A stretch of 64,000 bases of DNA from Sphingobacterium tabacisoli (GCF_017908035.1 NZ_JAEQMU010000001.1:682001-746000); one strand, 5' to 3'. Positions 9,236-17,618 are shown, numbered from the stretch's first letter. The notes: generated by a model from the letters alone, not told the origin. Program-made: numbers and translations.

Positions 9236-9794
9236 AACTCCTACAATAGGGAATAGAGCGTTGCTCTTAAGAGGCTTGGTGTGCCTATCTTTGGGCATAT
9301 TGCTTTACAGTTGCTCATCGCTTAAGCAAAGTGCGCAGACTGGAATGGTGCAGATAGGAGATGTACAGACTTTCGATGGGATTTATAAAAATGCCTCGGA
9401 AGGGAATTCCGGTATCGAACTCCGTTCGTTATGGAACCAACTTGCTTTACATGATGACCTCGATACGGTAGATTTCGAGCGTGCAACAATTGAGTTGCAC
9501 ACATTAGGGAAGAAGGAAATCAAAGCAACACGAATACAGGACGGTGTGGAAATGAAGAGCCTAGTCCTCCATGGCAAGCTTAAAGATAATTATTTTGTAT
9601 CTAAGCCTAAACGCTCTGTTGTCCCGATTCCATTTATCTATGGACAGGTAAAAAACAATCAGTTTCAAATCTGGCTGGATAAAGAGGGGCGTCTGCATGT
9701 AGACAGACTATATAATCGATGGGGATGGGTCTTTGTTTTTTTGGCAGGAACAGACAATACGTCGAGTTATGTATACGATAGACTAAAGGATTGA
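9222..9794 (+). CDS. hypothetical lipoprotein, 190 aa
   Basis: Exported lipoprotein: RGLVCLSLGILLYSCSS, with lipobox LYSC. An in-frame ATG at 9207 would add five residues; 9222 is chosen because it leaves a shorter n-region and the ATGAACAGGAGTAG overlap with the upstream stop suggests coupled translation. The mature part is mostly beta and includes a repeat-free domain ending in DNTSSYVYDRLKD. No family recognised. The overlap with the Imm33-like gene implies a shared transcript; whether the functions are linked is unknown. Confidence 0.75.
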   Translation: MNRSRTPTIGNRALLLRGLVCLSLGILLYSCSSLKQSAQTGMVQIGDVQTFDGIYKNASEGNSGIELRSLWNQLALHDDLDTVDFERATIELHTLGKKEIKATRIQDGVEMKSLVLHGKLKDNYFVSKPKRSVVPIPFIYGQVKNNQFQIWLDKEGRLHVDRLYNRWGWVFVFLAGTDNTSSYVYDRLKD

Positions 9795-9874
9795 TGCACA
9801 GTTAGTCCCTGATAGCACTCTAGGCGGATATCACATTATTTGGTAATGAGCAAGCTTTTTTGGTAATTTGCGGC

Positions 9875-10141
9875 ATGTCAACACAAGCTAATGCGTATCA
9901 ATTATTCACGAAAGAGGTGCTGTCTCTTTGGAAGGCTCAAGAGGTATCTTATGTTAAAGTGGAAGAACTGTCTGCCGTTGATGGTGTGACTTTCTATGAA
10001 CTAATCCCCGATTCGGAACTCTTGGACGGAGGTGGACATGATACGCTTTATCCGATAGATTCTGAGGATGTAGAAGACATGTTGTTGCTTAGCAAAAGCA
10101 TACGATTTGTTGTGCATCGTATTTATCTGGAAGAGGATTAA
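9875..10141 (+). CDS. hypothetical small acidic protein, 88 aa
   Basis: Cytosolic, acidic, starting MSTQANAYQLFTKEVLSLWK. The frame is open back to a TTG at 9860, but ATG 9875 is preferred. Contains a DGGGHDTLYPIDSEDVEDML segment. No family recognised. It lies 80 bp after the lipoprotein gene on the same strand. Coding is supported by length, composition and the absence of a better overlapping frame. Confidence 0.6.
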   Translation: MSTQANAYQLFTKEVLSLWKAQEVSYVKVEELSAVDGVTFYELIPDSELLDGGGHDTLYPIDSEDVEDMLLLSKSIRFVVHRIYLEED

Positions 10142-10225
10142 AAGCCGAAGTGCATCCATTTCTACGAATCATAAGGTTCATCCTGCGAATTGTAAATGAT
10201 TGTTCAATATAAACTGAAGTTAGTA

Positions 10226-10233
10226 TACATTTG
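10226..10233 (+). promoter_or_regulatory. TAnnTTTG promoter element upstream of the 83-aa membrane protein
   Basis: TACATTTG, a perfect -7 match, 17 bp before the ATG at 10251. The -33 element is imperfect: a TTG lies at 10200-10202, giving a 23-nt spacer, and TTC at 10203-10205 gives 20. Confidence 0.35.
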
Positions 10234-10250
10234 AACAAAATAACTAGCGT

Positions 10251-10502
10251 ATGTTCAAAAATTACACCTTCAGTAAAAACCCGCTGCATTATGTTTATGC
10301 GGCTATTTGGTTGTCAGTATTCGTTTATTTTGCGATTTACTTATTTACAGGAAAAATGTTCCAGCCAGAGAATGGCAAAATCCATATTGTAGCTGTTCTT
10401 ATAGCTTGGGTCGTCGAGTATCTGGGATTGACATTGACCAGCATTATCGTGGTGCTGTGTGGTGTGTATGCCGCCTTGCGGACGATGTTAGAAAAAAAGT
10501 AA
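10251..10502 (+). CDS. small membrane protein, 83 aa
   Basis: Two membrane segments, about residues 14-34 (YVYAAIWLSVFVYFAIYLF) and 45-76 (IVAVLIAWVVEYLGL, LTSIIVVLCGVYAAL), with a short basic C-terminus. Starts at ATG 10251. Seen in sequence: hydrophobicity and clean start. No family recognised and no clear link to the CHAP gene 58 bp downstream beyond common direction. Confidence 0.65.
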   Translation: MFKNYTFSKNPLHYVYAAIWLSVFVYFAIYLFTGKMFQPENGKIHIVAVLIAWVVEYLGLTLTSIIVVLCGVYAALRTMLEKK

Positions 10503-10560
10503 CTGCTTAAGCAACTCGTAAAAAGGCTTTAGATGATCTCGCTTAGGTAAATATACAGGT

Positions 10561-11151
10561 ATGAGGAAGAGGAATATTTTAAGATTTTCAATACTAACCC
10601 TTGTACTACTGCTCATTGCTGTTGTGGCTTTCAGAGAACTGAACTTTAATAGCGACCGGGCAGTCGGAGAGAAACTGGATAGTTTAGATGGTGTATTTGT
10701 TTATTATAATGGAGGCGTAGGGCATTCTGAAGGACGGAATCTAGCATCGGACGGCTACAACATCGGACTGAAGTATCAGTGTGTGGAGTTCGTAAAGCGA
10801 TATTACTATGTGCATTATAATCATCGGATGCCCGATGCTTATGGCAACGCCAAGGATTTCTTTGACGCTGAGATAATAGATGGAGGTATCAACCAGAAAC
10901 GCAATTTATACCAATATACGAACCCCAGTATAGCACGGCCGGAAAAGGGAGATTTATTAATCTACGCTCCTGAAATGTGGAATCCCTATGGGCATGTAGC
11001 TATCGTGGCCAGTGTAGGTAAGGATGTTATAGAGATTATTCAGCAGAATCCTGGACCTTTTGGTAGGTCAAGAGAGGTGTATAGCTTACGGGAAGAAAAT
11101 GGCAATTGGAAAATAGACAACAATCGTATCTGGGGTTGGTTGCGGAAGTAG
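10561..11151 (+). CDS. membrane-anchored CHAP-domain peptidoglycan amidase
   Basis: 196 residues. An N-terminal signal/anchor (RFSILTLVLLLIAVVAF) is followed by a CHAP domain, a cysteine amidase/endopeptidase that cuts peptidoglycan or glutathionylspermidine-type amides. The visible triad is Cys74 (KYQCVEFVKRYY), His145 (YGHVAIVA) and Asn163 (QQNPGP). The close spacing of Cys and the GDLLIYAP block is normal for the family. It stands alone, without SH3b or LysM domains. Stand-alone CHAP proteins can be cell-wall hydrolases or secreted effectors; nearby orphan immunity-like genes make the second idea worth noting but it is inference. Confidence 0.85.
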   Translation: MRKRNILRFSILTLVLLLIAVVAFRELNFNSDRAVGEKLDSLDGVFVYYNGGVGHSEGRNLASDGYNIGLKYQCVEFVKRYYYVHYNHRMPDAYGNAKDFFDAEIIDGGINQKRNLYQYTNPSIARPEKGDLLIYAPEMWNPYGHVAIVASVGKDVIEIIQQNPGPFGRSREVYSLREENGNWKIDNNRIWGWLRK

Positions 11152-11178
11152 AAGTACTGGCGCAAGAGATATTTTTTT

Positions 11179-11200
11179 CTTAATCTAGATTAAGTTTTTT
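11179..11200 (+). terminator. palindrome plus T-run after the CHAP gene
   Basis: CTTAATCTAGATTAAG (11179-11194) is a perfect 16-nt palindrome followed by TTTTTT, 27 bp after the CHAP stop and 55 bp before the YceI start. It may be a weak terminator, or an operator. Twelve of its bases recur at 30617-30628 just before the YcaQ-like gene. Confidence 0.4.
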
Positions 11201-11248
11201 GATAGTACGATGTTGCATATTGCGGTTGTATAAAAAGAAAGATATATC

Positions 11249-11824
11249 ATGAATTTAAGAAAATCATTTGCCCTACTTGGGTTCTTCACGTTGTTGTCGT
11301 TAACGACTTTTGCTCAGAACTGGACTAAAGATCCTATGCACAGCAGATTGGGATTTGTCGTGTCACGGGATGCGATGTTGGATGTTACTGGTGTGTTCAA
11401 AGACTTTGACATTACCATGAAAGCCAATAATGCGGATTTCAGTGATGCTCAGGTTACTGTAGATGTACAGACGGCTTCCATAGATACCTACGTCGAAATG
11501 AGAGATAATCACTTGCGGAATGCAGACTTCTTGGATGTTGCTAAATATCCAAAGATGACTTTCAAAAGCACAGGCATTAAAAAGGTAGGTGCTGATACCT
11601 ATCTGCTTTCTGGTGAATTGACATTACACGGTGTAACGAAGAAATTAGATTTTACAATGAAGCACCTTGGGTCGACACGCGACGAAGGAAGCAAAAAAGA
11701 TATTGCAGGTTTTAAAGTAACAGGCAGTTTCAAACGTTCTGACTTTGGAGTAGGTGCTAAGATTCCTTCTCCATTAGTAGGCGATGTAGTTCAGGTGGTT
11801 GTCGATGTGCTAATGCAAAAATAA
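11249..11824 (+). CDS. YceI-family periplasmic lipocalin-like protein
   Basis: 191 residues with a signal peptide (cleavage likely after TTFAQ, residue 23). The mature part fits the YceI family, a beta-barrel that binds isoprenoid-type lipids in the periplasm: DPMHSRLGFVVSR, MRDNHLRNADFLDVAKYPKMTF, LTLHGVTKKLDFTM, GSFKRSDFGVG are the diagnostic blocks. Full length. Monocistronic: a strong terminator follows at 11876. Physiological role in this organism is unknown; family members are often induced by stress or pH. Confidence 0.95.
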   Translation: MNLRKSFALLGFFTLLSLTTFAQNWTKDPMHSRLGFVVSRDAMLDVTGVFKDFDITMKANNADFSDAQVTVDVQTASIDTYVEMRDNHLRNADFLDVAKYPKMTFKSTGIKKVGADTYLLSGELTLHGVTKKLDFTMKHLGSTRDEGSKKDIAGFKVTGSFKRSDFGVGAKIPSPLVGDVVQVVVDVLMQK

Positions 11825-11875
11825 TTCCTTACCGCAAGACAAGAGCTACTTGTAACTTTGTGATAAGTGATAAAA

Positions 11876-11913
11876 GAAGCCGTTTGGAGATTCCAGACGG
11901 CTTCTTTCGTTTT
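11876..11913 (+). terminator. rho-independent terminator of the YceI gene
   Basis: A 12-bp stem (11876-11887 with 11893-11904, one G-T pair, loop AGATT) beginning GAAGCCGT and followed by TTTCGTTTT. Confidence 0.85.
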
Positions 11914-12006
11914 GGGAATTCTCCTGCCCAGGCATCGATGTCTTCAAACATCGTAGGGCTTTAAATAAAATCTACCAATCTAGTAGTCTATTTGTTTTTT
12001 TGTTTA

Positions 12007-12014
12007 TATATTTG
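12007..12014 (+). promoter_or_regulatory. TATATTTG -7 element at the start of the TonB receptor leader
   Basis: Perfect TAnnTTTG 2 bp before an ATG at 12017. No clear TTG at the expected -33 distance. If used, transcription would start in or near the first small ORF, giving a leader of nearly 300 nt before the receptor gene. Confidence 0.4.
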
Positions 12015-12016
12015 TC

Positions 12017-12073
12017 ATGTATCGTATTCAATTGGCGTTGGCAACGAACAGCAACAACTATTTAACAACTTAA
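12017..12073 (+). CDS. possible 18-codon leader ORF
   Basis: ATG 12017 to TAA 12073, peptide MYRIQLALATNSNNYLTT. It contains the first copy of a 17-nt repeat (12027-12043) whose second copy lies in the extended reading frame of the receptor gene. Too short to trust alone; reported because of its place right after a perfect -7 element. Confidence 0.2.
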   Translation: MYRIQLALATNSNNYLTT

Positions 12074-12085
12074 TTATCAACAGAA

Positions 12086-12190
12086 ATGAAACAAGACTAC
12101 AAACAACACGAAACGGAAACGGGCTATTTTGCAGAGACCGGAAATGAAACAACCTCACAAAACAAAACTCCGAAGCGAATGTGCTTCTAA
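12086..12190 (+). CDS. possible 34-aa leader peptide
   Basis: ATG 12086 to TAA 12190. The peptide is hydrophilic and rich in Lys, Thr, Gln and Glu (starts MKQDYKQHETETGYFAETGN, ends KRMCF). It is followed 24 bp later by a perfect hairpin and then by the TonB receptor gene. No homologue known. It could be a translated leader for attenuation, a small secreted or modified peptide, or chance. Confidence 0.3.
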   Translation: MKQDYKQHETETGYFAETGNETTSQNKTPKRMCF

Positions 12191-12213
12191 ACTATCCATT
12201 CCTTTAATATGAA

Positions 12214-12236
12214 TAAGGGAAGCTATGCTTCCCTTA
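12214..12236 (+). promoter_or_regulatory. stem-loop in the TonB receptor leader
   Basis: TAAGGGAAGC and its exact complement, 10-bp stem with a 3-nt TAT loop. No T-run follows, so a simple terminator is unlikely. The hairpin contains the alternative ATG 12225 of the receptor frame, another reason to place the receptor start at 12312. Confidence 0.5.
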
Positions 12237-12311
12237 CCTAAGTCTACTAATGAAACAAGTTTTCAATTGGCGTTGGCACTTGTATTTCTCACTATTAAAC
12301 AAACTAAATGT

Positions 12312-14903
12312 ATGAAAAAAATAGGGTTATTCCCAACTTACTTTGCCATATTCCTCGGCATAGTATATATGGCAAAGGTGCAGGCTCAGGTCGAAACAAG
12401 GCCCATTATCAATGCTTCTCTGTCCGGTAGAATCATCGACGCATCAACTAAAGAAGCTATCGCAGGTGTAACCGTACGATTGGATGCTGTGACGCATCAA
12501 GTAAGCACCGACCGAGATGGTTATTTTCAGTTCGTAACCGGACAAAAGCTACCTATGACCATCATTGTATCAAATGTGGGGTACCAAACGCGTAAGGTCG
12601 TTGTTGAGCAATCGCCAGCTATTATCGAACTGATCGCCAATACGAATGAACTGGAACATATTCTGGTTACTTCGCGTAGGCGCACGGAGAAAATGCAGGA
12701 GGTTCCGCTAGCTGTATCTCTCATCCGGTCTGCCCTGATAGAGGATGCAGGAGCATTCAATGTGAACCGGATTAAGGAAGTTGTTCCTACCGTGCAACTG
12801 TATTCTTCAAATGCGCGCAATACAACTTTAAATATTCGGGGACTAGGTTCGACTTACGGATTGACAAATGACGGTATTGACCCCGGAGTCGGTTTTTACA
12901 TGGACGGTGTTTATCTAGCGCGTCCCGCGGCAACATGGTTGGATTTTATTGATATCGAGCAGATTGAAGTTCTTCGAGGACCGCAGGGTACGTTGTTCGG
13001 TAAAAACACGACCGCAGGGGCTTTTAATATAACGTCCCGTTTGCCTGAGTTTGCACCGATGGCAAATTTTGAACTGAGTTATGGCAATTATGGGTTTATT
13101 CAAGCCAAAACCTCACTAACCGGGCCCTTGATTAAAGATAAATTGGCCGCGCGGGTGTCTTTTTCAGGCACACAGCGAGCAGGTCTTTTCTACAATGTAG
13201 GTTCGGACAGGCAAATTAACGACCAGAATAACCTGGGTTTTAGAGGGCAGTTGCTGTATACGCCAAATGAAGATTTAAAGATTTCCCTGGCTGCCGATAA
13301 AACCCGGCAACGGCCTGATGGATATGGCTGGGGAGTAGCAGGTGTTGTAGAAAATAAACGCTCTCCTTATCGACAGTTCAATACGATAATCGCAGATTTA
13401 GGCTATAAGATTCCATATGAAAGCGCATTTGAACGCAAGGTAGATTTGGACACCCGTTCGAGAGCGGATAATGAGCTGGGGGGCGCTTCTTTGAATATAG
13501 ATTATAAAATAGGAGGTGGGACATTGACGTCAACCTCTGCGTGGCGTTATTGGAATTGGGTACCGCTGAATGATAGGGACTATCTGGGGATTCCAGTTTA
13601 TACTATTTCTTCGGGAAACTCCAAGCATAGCCAATGGTCACAAGAGTTTCGCTATGCGGGCAACCTAAGCGACAAGGTAAGCGGAGTCGTCGGATTGTTC
13701 GGATTGTGGCAGGACTTAAGAACTGACCCAGTGCATACGGAAGAAGCCGGAGACGCTTTATGGCGTTTTCAGCAGACGAATGCTTCCCAAGTGCAATGGG
13801 CGCCTGGTCTTATTGATAGGGTCGGGATTCGTACAAAATATGGCATAAAAAGTAGCAGCCTAGCGGTATTTTCCCAGGTCGATTGGGCGATTACTCCAAA
13901 ATTGCATTTACTCCCCGGGGTACGTTACAATTATGATAAAAAGGTCGCAGATTACGACCGAAAGAAATACATAGAAAACAACATCCCTTATACAGAGTTA
14001 CAATGGGCAGCGGTTAATAGCATCTACTCAAATCAGCAATTTGATGTGGATGCCGATGCTGCAAACTTCTCCGGACAGCTCTCTTTGCAGTACAAATTCA
14101 ACCCAGCTTATAACAGCTATGCGACCTACTCCAGGAGCTATAAACCTATCGGCATCAATGTGGGTGGACTACCGGTTATCGATGGTCAGGTTGCAACAAA
14201 CTTGGCAGAAGTGAAACCAGAGTCAGTCAATCATTTTGAGGTTGGTATTAAAACTAGCCTATCGAGAAATTCATTCTTAAATATTACGGCGTATCGGACT
14301 AATATTAAAGACTATCAGACTCAAGTTCAAACACCAGACCCTGGCGTAAATAGGGGATACCTGGCAAATGCAGAAAAAGTCAGGGTGCAAGGTGTGGAGG
14401 TGGATGGAAGTATTAGACCTTGGGCATTTTTGAACGTTAGAGGTGCCTTGGCCTATACAGATGGAAAATATGTTTCCTTTACAAACGCACCTGTACCTTT
14501 GGAGGAGGTCGGAGGCACGGAAGCCTTTAAGGATGTATCTGGAGGTGTGTTACCGGGGATATCGAAATGGTCTTGGTCACTGGCTGCAGAAGCAACCGTT
14601 AAAGGCAGCCTGTTAAGTCTGCAGGGACACTATTTCTTAGGCACAGACCTTTTCTATCGCTCCAAGTTCTCGTCGAGTCCATCTCCTTCGGCCTATTTGA
14701 ATATCGATAACTACGCCCTGTTGAATGCCCGTATTGGTTTTAAAGCGACAAATGGATTAGCTGTCATTGTGTGGAGCAGAAATCTAGCGAATAAGGATTA
14801 CTATGAACAGCTACTGGCCGCACCAGGTAATTTCGGACAATATGCAGGTGTCGTCGGAGATCCTCAAACTTATGGGCTTACCTTAAGATACAATTTGAAG
14901 TAG
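12312..14903 (+). CDS. TonB-dependent receptor with N-terminal carboxypeptidase-regulatory-like domain
   Basis: 863 residues. Signal peptide MKKIGLFPTYFAIFLGIVYM to the cleavage site near KVQAQ; a carboxypeptidase-regulatory-like domain (SGRIIDASTKEAIAGVTVRL); a plug (EVPLAVSLIRSALIEDAG, LNIRGLGSTYGLTNDG, EVLRGPQGTLFGKNTTAGAF); and a 22-strand-type barrel ending GLTLRYNLK. The plug is of the general TonB receptor type known from Proteobacteria, not the SusC type, and no SusD gene follows. Ligand unknown; iron complexes or small organics are usual. The frame is open to ATG 12225, but that start lies inside a hairpin and lacks a signal peptide. A strong terminator follows. Confidence 0.92.
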   Translation: MKKIGLFPTYFAIFLGIVYMAKVQAQVETRPIINASLSGRIIDASTKEAIAGVTVRLDAVTHQVSTDRDGYFQFVTGQKLPMTIIVSNVGYQTRKVVVEQSPAIIELIANTNELEHILVTSRRRTEKMQEVPLAVSLIRSALIEDAGAFNVNRIKEVVPTVQLYSSNARNTTLNIRGLGSTYGLTNDGIDPGVGFYMDGVYLARPAATWLDFIDIEQIEVLRGPQGTLFGKNTTAGAFNITSRLPEFAPMANFELSYGNYGFIQAKTSLTGPLIKDKLAARVSFSGTQRAGLFYNVGSDRQINDQNNLGFRGQLLYTPNEDLKISLAADKTRQRPDGYGWGVAGVVENKRSPYRQFNTIIADLGYKIPYESAFERKVDLDTRSRADNELGGASLNIDYKIGGGTLTSTSAWRYWNWVPLNDRDYLGIPVYTISSGNSKHSQWSQEFRYAGNLSDKVSGVVGLFGLWQDLRTDPVHTEEAGDALWRFQQTNASQVQWAPGLIDRVGIRTKYGIKSSSLAVFSQVDWAITPKLHLLPGVRYNYDKKVADYDRKKYIENNIPYTELQWAAVNSIYSNQQFDVDADAANFSGQLSLQYKFNPAYNSYATYSRSYKPIGINVGGLPVIDGQVATNLAEVKPESVNHFEVGIKTSLSRNSFLNITAYRTNIKDYQTQVQTPDPGVNRGYLANAEKVRVQGVEVDGSIRPWAFLNVRGALAYTDGKYVSFTNAPVPLEEVGGTEAFKDVSGGVLPGISKWSWSLAAEATVKGSLLSLQGHYFLGTDLFYRSKFSSSPSPSAYLNIDNYALLNARIGFKATNGLAVIVWSRNLANKDYYEQLLAAPGNFGQYAGVVGDPQTYGLTLRYNLK

Positions 14904-14924
14904 ACTGGGTAATTGCTGGATACA

Positions 14925-14963
14925 TACTACAAGCCACTTGATCTCAGCAAGTGGCTTGTAGTA
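14925..14963. terminator. 16-bp hairpin between convergent genes
   Basis: Perfect 16-bp arms at 14925-14940 (TACTACAAGCCACTTG) and 14948-14963, loop ATCTCAG. Lies 22 bp after the TonB receptor stop and 33 bp after the stop (minus strand) of the VOC gene, so it can serve both. Confidence 0.8.
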
Positions 14964-14995
14964 CATTGTGAAAATAAACTATTTGCATTAGATAA

Positions 14996-15355
14996 TTATT
15001 CCGACCAAACCGCGAGTTCGTAGCCGTCAGGGTCCGTGAACTGGAACCGTCTTCCTCCCGGAAAACTAAAGATATCCTTAACGATAATCCCTCCAGCCCG
15101 TACTACTTTATCCTGAGTAGCTTCCAGGTCTTTTGAGTAAAGGATAACTAGAATGGTGCCAGGGATAGGCTGACCGGTAGCAAAACCACCGTCTACATAA
15201 TCCCCCTGAAATGCGGTATACCCAGCACCGTAATCTGTAAACTTCCACCCAAAGGATTTACTATAGAATTCTCTAGCTCGGGTAATATCTTTTGATAAAA
15301 ACTCGATATACTGTATTTGTTCGTGTTTCAAGGTTTGTGGATTGATTTCACTCAT
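14996..15355 (-). CDS. VOC (glyoxalase/bleomycin-resistance fold) protein
   Basis: 119 residues, one VOC module: IQYIEFLSKDITRAREFYSKSF at the N-terminus, GTILVILYSKDLEATQDKVV, and a C-terminal FPGGRRFQFTDPDGYELAVW metal-site strand with the usual Glu. Cytosolic. Family members are metal-dependent lyases, dioxygenases or antibiotic-binding proteins; substrate unknown. Start ATG 15355. The 145-residue membrane gene lies 34 bp upstream in the same direction. Confidence 0.88.
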   Translation of the reverse strand: MSEINPQTLKHEQIQYIEFLSKDITRAREFYSKSFGWKFTDYGAGYTAFQGDYVDGGFATGQPIPGTILVILYSKDLEATQDKVVRAGGIIVKDIFSFPGGRRFQFTDPDGYELAVWSE

Positions 15356-15389
15356 GCTATGTTGTTTTAGTGTGTTATATCTGAAAGCT

Positions 15390-15827
15390 TTATTTTAGGA
15401 GCGCACGTTCTAGTGCCTCTAAATCTTTCTTAAATACATCTAGATCACTTTCGTATACGAGAGCCTGGTTGTCCTTTTTGGTTATGACAATCTTCTTATA
15501 TTTTTTCTTGAAAGGAGAAAATATAGGCCTATCCTTTGCCGGCAAGTAATATTCCTGTACATCAAAGTGATAATCAGCAAAGGGATACACTGTCTTACCT
15601 ATAGTAATCCGGTCAACTTGTATCCTGCACAAATTGCCTCGATAGGAGGAGATGATCAGTACCGGCAATAAGATAAATCCAAAAAGGGCAAACGCTCCGA
15701 GCCCAACTACCGAACCTGTTCCACTGATAACATTAATGAGGTTCTGAATAGAGGCAACCATGATAAATGGAGTCAGTAGTAAATAAAAGATGATTATTGT
15801 CTTTGTAAAACAGATTTTCTGCTCCAT
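15390..15827 (-). CDS. two-helix membrane protein with a PH-like C-terminal domain
   Basis: 145 residues. Two membrane helices (about 9-30 and 42-60: IIIFYLLLTPFIMVASI and GLGAFALFGFILLPVLII) precede a cytosolic beta-rich domain (LCRIQVDRITIGKTVYPF, KKIVITKKDNQALVYES) resembling bacterial PH-like domains, ending in a helix. Start ATG 15827. No named family identified. Same strand as the VOC gene, 34 bp before it. Confidence 0.7.
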   Translation of the reverse strand: MEQKICFTKTIIIFYLLLTPFIMVASIQNLINVISGTGSVVGLGAFALFGFILLPVLIISSYRGNLCRIQVDRITIGKTVYPFADYHFDVQEYYLPAKDRPIFSPFKKKYKKIVITKKDNQALVYESDLDVFKKDLEALERALLK

Positions 15828-15997
15828 ATATGTTTTCTCTGATATTAATTAAAGGCTTAAAATTAAGAAAAAATAGAACTATCAGATTATTCAAAAGTTT
15901 TTATTTTTGTCGATGTAGCTATTTTTGTTACTTTCCGTTTTATGAAACAAGATGAATAAAAACAAAACCGTATTACTATAAAATTACGTCCTATCGA

Positions 15998-16762
15998 ATG
16001 AAACTTATACATTTCTCAAAACTATTTTTTATAGCGTCTAGTCTCGTGTTCTCCTATGCCAATGCGCAGAGTACCAACCCAACGCTCTCGTCCAAAGCTC
16101 GATTTAAGCTTGATTTTACTATCGGGCCAAATTTCGATATCGCTCCTGCTTCTCATACTGAAAATAAGGATATTTTTGGAGGACGACCTGCCGTAAGCCC
16201 ATTCTTGGGTATTCGTGCTACGCATTTATTCTCAGACAAGATGGGGTGGTATGCAGGTATAAATATTAACTATTATAAAGAGCAAAAGCCTACGGGCTAT
16301 AGACAGAGTTTTTTTGAGTCGTTCTTTGATGATTTTGGCAATGCACTCTTTGGGCCAATCTCGTATGTCAAGCCTTCGGCGGAGTTAGGGGTTCTATACC
16401 GTATCGAATCTGCTAATTGGAGCATACACCCTGGGGTTGGAATCGGACATGATACTTATCTTGCGGATAAAAGTAACTCCCGGTCTAAAACAGGTAGCGA
16501 TGGTGTGAAGCATGAGCTGACTTATGACAGGGAGTCTTCTTTGTTTACTGCGCATGTCGGTTTCTCTGCCAATTACTATGTCAGTCGGAGAGGATATCTA
16601 GCACTCCATGCCCGTTACCATCAACCGCTACAGTCGGCTACCGCACACGTGATTGAAAAAACGGACGGAGTGGAAACTTCAAGAGTCGATTTCAAAAGCA
16701 ATGCTATTGGTAGAGGGGTATTTGCCGGGGTAGGATTTGGTCTCGTACTGGGCAAACAATAG
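15998..16762 (+). CDS. outer membrane beta-barrel-like exported protein
   Basis: 254 residues with a signal peptide (LFFIASSLVFSYANAQ). The mature protein alternates polar and aromatic residues as in small outer membrane barrels (KLDFTIGPNFDIAP, WYAGININYYKEQ, HVGFSANYYVSRRGYLALHARY) and ends GVGFGLVLGKQ. Start ATG 15998. No specific family recognised. Monocistronic, closed by a strong terminator at 16797. Confidence 0.8.
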   Translation: MKLIHFSKLFFIASSLVFSYANAQSTNPTLSSKARFKLDFTIGPNFDIAPASHTENKDIFGGRPAVSPFLGIRATHLFSDKMGWYAGININYYKEQKPTGYRQSFFESFFDDFGNALFGPISYVKPSAELGVLYRIESANWSIHPGVGIGHDTYLADKSNSRSKTGSDGVKHELTYDRESSLFTAHVGFSANYYVSRRGYLALHARYHQPLQSATAHVIEKTDGVETSRVDFKSNAIGRGVFAGVGFGLVLGKQ

Positions 16763-16796
16763 CTGTACTAAAAAGCGCCTAGTACAAATAAAATTA

Positions 16797-16845
16797 CCTA
16801 GCTTTCGATTAGGTCGGATTCCTGCTAATCGAAAGCTAGGTTTTT
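16797..16845. terminator. bidirectional terminator, 16-bp stem
   Basis: Perfect arms CCTAGCTTTCGATTAG (16797-16812) and its complement (16825-16840), followed by TTTTT on the plus strand and a T-rich run on the minus strand. Serves the convergent genes ending at 16762 and 16884. Confidence 0.9.
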
Positions 16846-16883
16846 AACACACTTTCCGCTCTAGTTGCTAGCGAGAAGGTAAG

Positions 16884-17618
16884 CTAGTCTGCCGTTTCGC
16901 TATGCTGCAGTAGCTGTTTTCGGAAAAGAAACCAGAGGAGCAAGAGGAAAATAAGGTACGAGATATTGAACGCGGCCCCGTTTAACCAGCCTTTGAAATC
17001 GGAAGAAGGCAGTAATGCTTTTAAGGGCAACTGATAGAGGGTCAGAAATAAAGGGCTAATCAATCCAGCCCATTTCGGTAAACTCGTTTTTCCCATAAAT
17101 ACTAGAATCGAGAAAATCAGATAGGCAACGAGCATAATGATAATGGCTGTCCCCCAGGTGATATACATTGCTTTTTGGAAGCCCGCAGCTACCTCTAGAA
17201 GATAAGGGTGTGCAATAGGGTCGGTGTGGTAAATCGCCTTATAAATTTCGCCTGTAAAGTAGAATACAGCATGACCTAAAGGCATCAGCATAACACTTAC
17301 TATGAGGAGATAGTAAGTACCCCACGCGTACCATTTCTTCTTTTCGTTGAAGTATTGGTACACCAACCAGACACAAGGTAAGAATAAGGTAGCTGTCATG
17401 GCTGCAATGAGTGCTCCAAACATCAGCCGAGCGGTAGAACCTTCGAGCATCAAGGTTGCCAATCCTACATCGACTTTGTCTGCATAGGTTTCGGAAAATA
17501 GGGGATAGTCGTTTGGATTGACCTCAAATCCGGCAACATATACATCGCCAATAATCCAGCAGATCGCGCCAACGATTCCAGAAATAAAGGCCCATTTTAT
17601 TTTTGTATGATAGTTCAT
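16884..17618 (-). CDS. multi-pass membrane protein (DUF6796-like)
   Basis: 244 residues with about seven hydrophobic segments; starts MNYHTKIKWAFISGIVGAIC and has a GDVYVAGFEVNPNDYP loop after the first helix and a conserved-looking HAVFYFTGE segment in the middle. It resembles an uncharacterised membrane family of Bacteroidota and other bacteria (DUF6796 is my best guess, from memory). It starts 60 bp after the MATE stop, so it is probably the last gene of the reductase/VOC/MATE operon. Confidence 0.75.
   Translation of the reverse strand: MNYHTKIKWAFISGIVGAICWIIGDVYVAGFEVNPNDYPLFSETYADKVDVGLATLMLEGSTARLMFGALIAAMTATLFLPCVWLVYQYFNEKKKWYAWGTYYLLIVSVMLMPLGHAVFYFTGEIYKAIYHTDPIAHPYLLEVAAGFQKAMYITWGTAIIIMLVAYLIFSILVFMGKTSLPKWAGLISPLFLTLYQLPLKALLPSSDFKGWLNGAAFNISYLIFLLLLWFLFRKQLLQHSETAD

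Larger units (their letters stand above)
12027..12278 (+). repeat. 17-nt direct repeat flanking the leader
   Basis: TTCAATTGGCGTTGGCA occurs exactly at 12027-12043 and 12262-12278. The copies bracket both small ORFs and the hairpin at 12214. Coordinates given span both copies. Confidence 0.7.

Noticed and set aside
12225..12311. Earlier start of the TonB receptor at 12225
   Set aside because: The ATG is in the loop of a stable hairpin and the added 29 residues break the signal peptide.
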